Shown one piece after another: positions 58,461-64,000 of a stretch of DNA of 64,000 bases (within the stretch, counting starts at the first letter, position 1; every line of letters begins with the position of its first letter). The translations under genes and the position numbers were made by a program. The notes below the pieces were generated by a model, which was not told the DNA's origin, ran no database searches, and saw nothing but the letters and a program-made list of their open reading frames with translations. This stretch comes from Variovorax sp. V213 (lineage in GTDB: Bacteria; Pseudomonadota; Gammaproteobacteria; Burkholderiales; Burkholderiaceae_C): assembly GCF_041154455.1 (NCBI RefSeq), contig NZ_AP028664.1:1241001-1305000 (forward strand). Reading direction: 5' to 3'.

Positions 58461-59849
58461 ATGACCGGCAAAGTTCGCACCCGCATCGCTCCGTCTCCCA
58501 CCGGCTTTCTTCACCTGGGCACGGCCCGCACCGCGCTCTACTCGTGGGCCTACGCGCGCCACCATGGCGGAGAGTTCGTGCTGCGCATCGAGGACACCGA
58601 CGTGGCCCGCTCCACGCAAGACTCGACCGACCAGATCCTTGCGTCGATGCACTGGCTCGGCCTCGACTACGACGAAGGCCCGATCTACCAGATGCAGCGC
58701 CTCCCGCGCTACCGCGAAGTCATTGCGCAAATGCTCGCGGCCGGCACGGCCTATCACTGCTACTGCACGCCGGCCGAGCTCGACGAAATGCGCGAAGCCC
58801 AGCGCGCCCGCGGCGAAAAGACCTTGTACGACCGCCGCTGGCGCCCCGAGCCCGGCAAGGTGCTGCCGCCCGTGCCCGAAGGCGTGCCGCCCGTGGTGCG
58901 CTTCTGCAACCCGCCCGAAGGCGACGTGACGTGGAACGACCTCGTCAAGGGCGAGATCACCATCAACAACCGCGAGATCGACGACCTCATCATCCTGCGG
59001 CCCGACGGTGTGCCCACCTACAACTTCGCGGTGGTGGTCGACGACTGGGACATGGCCATCACGCACGTGTTCCGCGGCGACGAGCACATCAACAACACGC
59101 CGTGGCAGATCAACATCTTCCGCGCGCTGGGTGCGCCGCTGCCTGCGTTCGGCCATGTGCCGGTGATCCTGGGCGACGACGGGCAGAAGCTCTCCAAGCG
59201 CCGCGGCGCCGTGAGCGTCACCGCCTATGAAGAGAACGGCTACCTGCCGGAAGCCATGCTCAACTATCTGGCGCGCCTTGGCTGGAGCCATGGCGACGAC
59301 GAGCTCTTCACGCGCGAGCAGATGGTGAGCTGGTTCGACGGTTCGCACCTGTCGAAGAGTCCCGCCCAGTGGGACGCCGCCAAGCTGTCGTGGGTCAATG
59401 CGCAATACATCAAGGCCAAGGCCGACGATGAACTCGCGCCGCTGGTCGCAGCGCAGCTGCAGAAGCGCGGCCTCACCGCCGACGAACGACTGCCCGCGAT
59501 CTGCGCACTCTTCAAGGACCGCTGTGAGACCACGGTCGCATTGGCCGACTGGGCTGCGGCGTTCTATGCCGACGTGACCGTGAGCGAAGCCGATCGCGCG
59601 CAGCACATCACCGACGCGGTGAAGCCCGTCATCGCCACGCTGGCCGAAAAGCTCGCGAGCGTGAACTGGGAAAAAACTTCGATTGCTGCAGGCATCAAGG
59701 AAGTTTTGGCCGCACATTCTGTGAAAATGCCTGTGTTGGCCATGCCGGTTCGCGTCCTCGTGATGGGAACTGCGCAGACACCATCCCTCGATTCAGTGCT
59801 CGCAATTTTTTCTCGCGAAAAAGTCATCGAGCGTTTGAAAAGAGCCTGA
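58461..59849 (+). CDS. gltX: glutamyl-tRNA synthetase
   Basis: 462 residues, class Ic. HIGH motif in SPTGFLHLGTART and KMSKS variant KLSKRRGAVS are intact. The C-terminal anticodon-binding domain ends at FSREKVIERLKRA. Zinc-site-like CYCTPAELDEMREAQ residues are present. Starts 8 bp after metZ. A tRNA-Glu gene lies 170 bp downstream, the same amino acid. The final codons overlap the promoter of the tRNA run. Confidence 0.95.
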   Translation: MTGKVRTRIAPSPTGFLHLGTARTALYSWAYARHHGGEFVLRIEDTDVARSTQDSTDQILASMHWLGLDYDEGPIYQMQRLPRYREVIAQMLAAGTAYHCYCTPAELDEMREAQRARGEKTLYDRRWRPEPGKVLPPVPEGVPPVVRFCNPPEGDVTWNDLVKGEITINNREIDDLIILRPDGVPTYNFAVVVDDWDMAITHVFRGDEHINNTPWQINIFRALGAPLPAFGHVPVILGDDGQKLSKRRGAVSVTAYEENGYLPEAMLNYLARLGWSHGDDELFTREQMVSWFDGSHLSKSPAQWDAAKLSWVNAQYIKAKADDELAPLVAAQLQKRGLTADERLPAICALFKDRCETTVALADWAAAFYADVTVSEADRAQHITDAVKPVIATLAEKLASVNWEKTSIAAGIKEVLAAHSVKMPVLAMPVRVLVMGTAQTPSLDSVLAIFSREKVIERLKRA

Positions 59850-59865
59850 TTTTTCAGGCTATAAT
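59835..59865 (+). promoter_or_regulatory. promoter of the tRNA-Ala-Glu-Asp run
   Basis: TTGAAA (59835-59840, inside the last codons of gltX) and TATAAT (59860-59865) are separated by 19 bp, slightly more than the ideal 17. TATAAT lies 20 bp before the tRNA-Ala 5' end. A small hairpin AGCCTGA/TCAGGCT (59843-59860) overlaps the spacer. Confidence 0.65.
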
Positions 59866-59885
59866 TTGAGGCTCGACACCCACAC

Positions 59886-59961
<76 letters not shown>

Positions 59962-60015
59962 TCAAAGTGTCGAGAAGAGAAGAAGTGCTGATCGCAGCAC
60001 GGTTCCTAAGGTTTT

Positions 60016-60091
60016 GACCCTATCGTCTAGAGGCCTAGGACACCACCCTTTCACGGTGGCTACCGGGGTTCGAATCCCCGTAGGGTCGCCA
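60016..60091 (+). tRNA. tRNA-Glu (anticodon TTC)
   Basis: 76 nt with encoded CCA. GACCCTA/TAGGGTC acceptor with a G discriminator, anticodon loop CTTTCAC (TTC), stem CCACC/GGTGG, T loop TTCGAAT. Downstream of the glutamyl-tRNA synthetase gene. Confidence 0.97.
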
Positions 60092-60160
60092 GTTTCGCGC
60101 AAGTGAAGCAGGCACAAGTCGTCAGCACTTGGCTCCGCAAGGAGTGAACGTTGTCTACCA

Positions 60161-60237
60161 GGAGTGGTAGTTCAGTTGGTTAGAATACCGGCCTGTCACG
60201 CCGGGGGTCGCGGGTTCGAGTCCCGTCCACTCCGCCA
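60161..60237 (+). tRNA. tRNA-Asp (anticodon GTC)
   Basis: 77 nt with encoded CCA. GGAGTGG/CCACTCC acceptor, anticodon loop CTGTCAC (GTC), T loop TTCGAGT. Last gene of the tRNA run; a strong terminator follows 9 bp later. Confidence 0.97.
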
Positions 60238-60245
60238 GTTCCGAC

Positions 60246-60289
60246 AAGGGTTAGCAGATTAACGTCTGCTAACCCTTTTGTCTTTTCGG
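60246..60289 (+). terminator. rho-independent terminator of the tRNA run
   Basis: AAGGGTTAGCAGA (60246-60258) and TCTGCTAACCCTT (60265-60277) form a perfect 13-bp stem with loop TTAACG, followed by TTGTCTTTT. It ends the gltX and tRNA transcript and shields the convergent MocR gene. Confidence 0.9.
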
Positions 60290-60312
60290 ACTCGCATTCG
60301 AGCAGCCCCGCC

Positions 60313-61722
60313 TCACTCCCCTTTGCGCTCCTCGATGCTGCGCGCGAGAAACTGCCAAAGACGCTCGTCCTCGCTGAAGGCCACGTTGAAGCGCAGCCAC
60401 CCGGTGGGGCGGGGGTTCACCAGAAACAACTGCCCTGGGCCGAGCATGATTCCCTCCATGGCCGCGAGCCGCGACAAGTCCGCGGCATCGGTGATGTCCG
60501 GATGGCGCGCCCACAGGTACAAGCCTGCCGCGGGCTCGTGAAAAAGCTCGAAGCCCTGGGCTTCCAATCGCCTTGCCACATTCGAATGCGCCTGCGCGAG
60601 CCGTTCGCGCAGCGACTTCAGGTGCTTGCGCCAGCGCCCGTCGGTCACGGCGCCAAAGACCAGCCGCTCGGTGATGTCCGACGAGGTGAGCCCCGAGACC
60701 ATCTTCAACTGGGCCAGGTCTTCCATCAACCCGGGCTGCGCCACCACGTAGCCGACCCGCAGATTCGGTGAGATGGTCTTGGAAAAACTGCCGACGTAGA
60801 TCACCTGGCGCAACTGGCTGAGGCTCGCCAGCGAGGGGCGCGACGAGGCGTCCATGTCGGCGTAGATGTCGTTCTCGACCAGCATGAACTGATGCTCCTG
60901 CGCGAGCTGGAGCAGGCGCACGAGCTGCGGCATCGACGCCAGCGAGCAGGTCGGGCTCTGCAGCCGCGGCTGCGTGAAGAAGGCCTTGGGCCGGTGGAGC
61001 GCCAGCAGCGCTTCCAGCGCGGGCAGGTCGTAGCCGGTGGGCGTGCGCGGCACACCGATGATGTGCACGCCGAGAAAGCGCAGCATGAACATCAGGTTGG
61101 GATAGCCGGGATCGTCCACCAGCACATCGTCGCCCGGTTTCAGCAACTGGCGCGCCACCAGGTCGAGCGCCTGGCTCGAGCCCTGGGTGAGCAGCACCTG
61201 GCCCGCCTCGACCGCGATCTGCCGTTCGACGAGCGAATCGGCCACCGCCATGCGCAGCGCCATGTGCCCGAAGGGCAGGCCGTAGCCGCCGATGTCGGTG
61301 CCGCCCGCGGCGAGGCTGCGCAGGCTGCGGCGCATGCCGTCCTCGAACAGCCAGTCGTGCGGCAGCCATCCGCAGCCCGGCTTGAGCGGCAGGTTGCGGT
61401 TCTCAAAGATCTGCCGCAGATACCAGCGCGCATCGAAGCGCGGGTCGGGCTGCGGCACCGTGGGCCCGCTCCCGGGGGCGTCGTCGCTTCGCCGCTTGAC
61501 GAAGAAACCCGCATTGGCCCGCGACACCAGGAGGCCCTGCGCCACCAGCCGGTCGTAGGCCTCGACCACCGTGAAGACGCTGACGCCATGCGCCGCGGCA
61601 AAGGCCCGGATCGAGGGCAGCTTGCTGTCGGGCTTGAGTTTCTGGGCACCGATCAGCCCGCGGAGTCCCTCCACGATCTGACTCACGAGCGGAGTCGGCT
61701 GTTCGGGGTGAAGAATGAGCAT
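60313..61722 (-). CDS. MocR-family regulator, GabR-like by context
   Basis: 469 residues: GntR winged helix (~10-75, SIRAFAAAHGVSVFTVVEAYDRLVAQG) joined to an aminotransferase domain with PLP lysine in VGSFSKTISPNLRVGY and ENDIYAD as the ED-motif. MocR sensors of this kind (GabR, PdxR) bind GABA or pyridoxal phosphate. It is divergent from a gabT-like gene with 160 bp between starts, the arrangement of gabR/gabT in other bacteria. Start is MLILHPEQPTP; a longer open frame adds ~33 codons without conserved look. Confidence 0.88.
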   Translation of the reverse strand: MLILHPEQPTPLVSQIVEGLRGLIGAQKLKPDSKLPSIRAFAAAHGVSVFTVVEAYDRLVAQGLLVSRANAGFFVKRRSDDAPGSGPTVPQPDPRFDARWYLRQIFENRNLPLKPGCGWLPHDWLFEDGMRRSLRSLAAGGTDIGGYGLPFGHMALRMAVADSLVERQIAVEAGQVLLTQGSSQALDLVARQLLKPGDDVLVDDPGYPNLMFMLRFLGVHIIGVPRTPTGYDLPALEALLALHRPKAFFTQPRLQSPTCSLASMPQLVRLLQLAQEHQFMLVENDIYADMDASSRPSLASLSQLRQVIYVGSFSKTISPNLRVGYVVAQPGLMEDLAQLKMVSGLTSSDITERLVFGAVTDGRWRKHLKSLRERLAQAHSNVARRLEAQGFELFHEPAAGLYLWARHPDITDAADLSRLAAMEGIMLGPGQLFLVNPRPTGWLRFNVAFSEDERLWQFLARSIEERKGE

Positions 61723-61767
61723 CGCGAGTATCCCGGCAGGCCGATCTGCACCATATTGAGGAAAGTA

Positions 61768-61820
61768 TGTACAGGATACAAGACCAGCACAGTCCGCAAA
61801 ATCATCGCTTCCGTTGTACA
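61768..61820. promoter_or_regulatory. repeated TGTACA sites between MocR and the gabT-like gene
   Basis: The 6-bp palindrome TGTACA occurs at 61768-61773 and 61815-61820, 41 bp apart, within the 160-bp divergent gap. Each sits in an AT-richer patch. Candidate regulator binding sites for the MocR protein; unproven. Confidence 0.4.
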
Positions 61821-61882
61821 TGGTCGGCTCTGGAGCTGAAATCTAAAGTGCCTGCTTCTTCATTCAGGCACAGGTCGAATCC

Positions 61883-63175
61883 ATGCAGCGCGAACCCCAT
61901 CTCAGCAACGCCGCCCTCATGGCCCGCCGCAGCGCGGCAGTGGCACGCGGTGTAGGCCAGGCCCATGAAATTTTTGTCAGCCGCGCCGCCAACGCCGAGA
62001 TCTGGGACGTCGAGGGCCGCCGCTATATCGACTTTGCCGGCGGCATCGCGGTCCTGAACACCGGCCACTGCCATCCGGAGATCAGCGCCGCCGTCAAGGC
62101 GCAGGTCGATCTCTATTCGCACACCTGCTTCCAGGTGGTGGCGTACGAACCCTACGTGGAACTTGCCGAGCGCCTGAACGCGCTGGCGCCAGGCGAATTC
62201 GCAAAGAAATCGATCTTCCTGAGCACCGGCGCCGAGGCGGTCGAAAACGCGGTGAAGATTGCCCGCGCCTACACGCGCCGGCCGGGCGTCATTGCCTTTA
62301 CGGGCGGTTACCACGGCCGCACGATGATGACGCTGGGCCTGACCGGCAAGGTCGCGCCCTACAAGGTCGGCTTTGGCCCGTTCCCGGGCGAGGTGTTCCA
62401 TGCGCTCTACCCGAACGCGCTGCACGGCGTGAGCGTGGACGACGCCTTGCACTCGGTTGAGCTGCTGTTCAAGAACGACATCGAGCCCGAGCGCGTGGCG
62501 GCCTTCATCCTGGAGCCGGTGCAAGGGGAGGGCGGCTTCTACGTGGCGCCCAACGACTTCATCGAAGGCCTGCGCGCGCTGGCGGACCGCCACGGCATCC
62601 TCATCATTGCCGACGAAGTGCAGACCGGCGCCGGCCGCACCGGCACCTGGTTTGCCAGCGAGCAATGGCCCGTGGCGCCCGACCTGATCACCACCGCCAA
62701 GTCGATGGCGGGCGGTTTTCCTATCTCCGGCGTGGTGGGCCGCGCCGAGGTGATGGACGCGCCCGCGCCCGGCGGCCTGGGCGGCACCTATGCCGGCAGC
62801 CCCATCGGCTGCGCCGCGGCGCTGGCGGTGCTCAAGGTGTTCGACGACGAGCAGTTGCTTGCGCGCAGCCGGGCGCTGGGCGAGCGGCTCACGGCCGGCC
62901 TGCGCCGCATCGCGGCCGGCGAGCCGGCCATCGGCGACGTGCGGGGGCTCGGTGCCATGGTGGCCATCGAGCTGTTCGAAGAGGGCGACACCGCGCGGCC
63001 CGATGCCGCGCTGACCCGAAAGGTGGTGGCGGAAGCCGCGCGGCGCGGGTTAATCCTGCTGTCATGCGGCACCTACGGCAATGTAATTCGCGTGCTGGTG
63101 CCGCTGACGGCATCCGACTTGCTTGTGGACGAAGGCCTGGCGCTTCTCGCGGACAGCTTCGCCGCGCTGCGCTGA
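61883..63175 (+). CDS. gabT: 4-aminobutyrate aminotransferase-like PLP enzyme
   Basis: 430 residues, class III aminotransferase. It likely moves the amino group of GABA to 2-oxoglutarate. PLP lysine in ITTAKSMAGGFP; DEVQTGAGRTG and GGTYAGSPIGCAAALAVL are typical GabT blocks, as is the start ARGVGQAHEIFVSRAANAEIWDVEG. Related enzymes act on acetylornithine or putrescine, so GABA is most probable but not certain. It is followed 25 bp later by a polyamine-type ABC gene, supporting a polyamine/GABA catabolic operon. Confidence 0.85.
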   Translation: MQREPHLSNAALMARRSAAVARGVGQAHEIFVSRAANAEIWDVEGRRYIDFAGGIAVLNTGHCHPEISAAVKAQVDLYSHTCFQVVAYEPYVELAERLNALAPGEFAKKSIFLSTGAEAVENAVKIARAYTRRPGVIAFTGGYHGRTMMTLGLTGKVAPYKVGFGPFPGEVFHALYPNALHGVSVDDALHSVELLFKNDIEPERVAAFILEPVQGEGGFYVAPNDFIEGLRALADRHGILIIADEVQTGAGRTGTWFASEQWPVAPDLITTAKSMAGGFPISGVVGRAEVMDAPAPGGLGGTYAGSPIGCAAALAVLKVFDDEQLLARSRALGERLTAGLRRIAAGEPAIGDVRGLGAMVAIELFEEGDTARPDAALTRKVVAEAARRGLILLSCGTYGNVIRVLVPLTASDLLVDEGLALLADSFAALR

Positions 63176-63200
63176 ACGGTCCCTTTTCTTGAGCTCCTCC

Positions 63201-64000
63201 ATGACCACAGCAGAACCCTTGGTGCGTTTCCAGCGCGTCCAGAAAACCTACGACGGTGAACACCTGGTGGTGCGCCAGCTCGACCTGGACATCCACCGCG
63301 GCGAGTTCCTGAGCCTGCTCGGGCCCTCGGGGTCGGGCAAGACCACCACGCTGATGATGCTGGCCGGCTTCGAGTCGCCCACCTCCGGCGAGATCCTGCT
63401 CGACGGCAAGCCGATCACCGGCACGCCGCCGCACAAGCGGCACTTCGGCATGGTGTTCCAGAACTACGCGCTGTTTCCGCACCTGAGCGTGGGCCAGAAC
63501 GTGGCCTATCCGCTCACCGTGCGCAAGGTGTCCAAGGACGAGCAGCAGCGCCGCGTGCAGCGCGCGCTCGACATGGTGCAGCTGCGCGGCATGACCGACC
63601 GCCTGCCCGGCCAGCTCTCGGGCGGCCAGCAGCAGCGTGTGGCGCTGGCGCGCGCGCTGGTGTTCGAACCCCAGCTGGTGCTCATGGACGAGCCGCTCGG
63701 CGCGCTCGACAAGCAGCTGCGCGAGCACATGCAGATCGAGCTCAAGGACCTGCATCGCCAGCTCGGCGTGACCTTCGTCTACGTGACGCACGACCAGGGC
63801 GAGGCGCTCACCATGAGCGACCGCGTGGCGGTGTTCAACGAAGGCGTGATCCAGCAGCTGGACACCGTCGGCCGTCTCTACGAGACGCCGTCCAACCGTT
63901 TCGTGGCCGGTTTCGTCGGCGACAACACCGTGCTCAAGGGGCAGCTGAGCCGGGGCGGCGAGCAGGCCGAAATGACGCTGCCCGATGGCCGCGTGCTGCA
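63201..64000 (+). CDS. ABC transporter ATP-binding protein, PotA-like (3' end outside window)
   Basis: First 266 residues of a ~350-residue ATPase of the spermidine/putrescine group. Walker A GPSGSGKTT, Q-loop VFQNYALFPHLSV, signature LSGGQQQRVALARAL, Walker B LVLMDEPLGALD and H-loop VTHDQGEALTMSDRV are intact. The start of the C-terminal TOBE domain is reached (GFVGDNTVLKG). ATG is 25 bp after the gabT-like gene. The frame stays open to the last base. Permease and receptor genes are expected beyond the window. Confidence 0.9.
   Translation, partial: MTTAEPLVRFQRVQKTYDGEHLVVRQLDLDIHRGEFLSLLGPSGSGKTTTLMMLAGFESPTSGEILLDGKPITGTPPHKRHFGMVFQNYALFPHLSVGQNVAYPLTVRKVSKDEQQRRVQRALDMVQLRGMTDRLPGQLSGGQQQRVALARALVFEPQLVLMDEPLGALDKQLREHMQIELKDLHRQLGVTFVYVTHDQGEALTMSDRVAVFNEGVIQQLDTVGRLYETPSNRFVAGFVGDNTVLKGQLSRGGEQAEMTLPDGRVL

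Overview
The window is chromosomal DNA of a high-GC betaproteobacterium of the Comamonadaceae, most likely Variovorax. This rests on very high third-position GC, ATGA and GTGA stop/start overlaps, the order folC / SPOR protein / cvpA / purF / metZ / gltX / tRNA-Ala-Glu-Asp, the pepN-fbp neighbourhood, many LysR and MocR regulators, and several ABC importers. The genus is inferred from protein character, not from a database search. Almost all of it is gene-dense core and accessory metabolism.

Layout. 1-6640: an operon for uptake and oxidation of a sulfonate-like or other small organic substrate (flavin monooxygenase, class II aldolase, ABC receptor, permease and ATPase, a membrane c-type cytochrome, a second receptor), met head to head at its 3' end by a MocR regulator. 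8243-11151: GNAT, apaH, CNNM/CorC-type protein. 11159-15224: a compact cassette of a zinc-ribbon kinase-like protein, a vWA protein, a divergent PurA-like enzyme and a nitrobindin-like barrel; this is the most unusual part of the window. 15243-18580: a large Gly-rich autotransporter preceded by a tiny Flp-pilin-like ORF. 18800-24612: small secreted protein, GNAT, LysR, acetate kinase, DHA2 exporter with its divergent LysR. 24671-28605: a frameshifted SMP-30 gene and a 1000-residue class A PBP-like protein.

28606-29890 is different: lower GC, a lipoprotein gene, interleaved inverted repeats at one end and a decayed tRNA-Leu(CAA) 3' fragment near the other. It looks like the remnant of an integrated element. 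29890-36354 is core on the minus strand: tRNA-Thr, fbp, a lipoprotein, pepN, a HAD phosphatase and prfB with its programmed frameshift. 36436-36546 holds REPIN-like paired repeats. 36559-40360 carries metQ divergent from metN-metI-metQ and a short ARD-like protein. 40406-45801 holds a LysR/aldo-keto reductase pair, an Asp/Glu racemase-like protein, an alpha/beta hydrolase, a Tas-like reductase and YbaK. 45885-52902 has plsY, RidA, a retropepsin, YajQ, murB, a Gly-rich membrane protein, argG, ppnP, a secreted Tyr/Pro/Gln-rich protein and a Spx/ArsC-like protein. 52972-60237 is the folC-to-tRNA-Asp block. 60313-64000 has a GabR-like MocR divergent from a gabT-like aminotransferase and the start of a PotA-like ATPase gene cut by the window edge.

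The genes mostly serve transport and amino-acid or sulfur metabolism (methionine import, metZ, argG, GABA/polyamine, sulfonate). All functional calls are from reading motifs by eye; no search was run.
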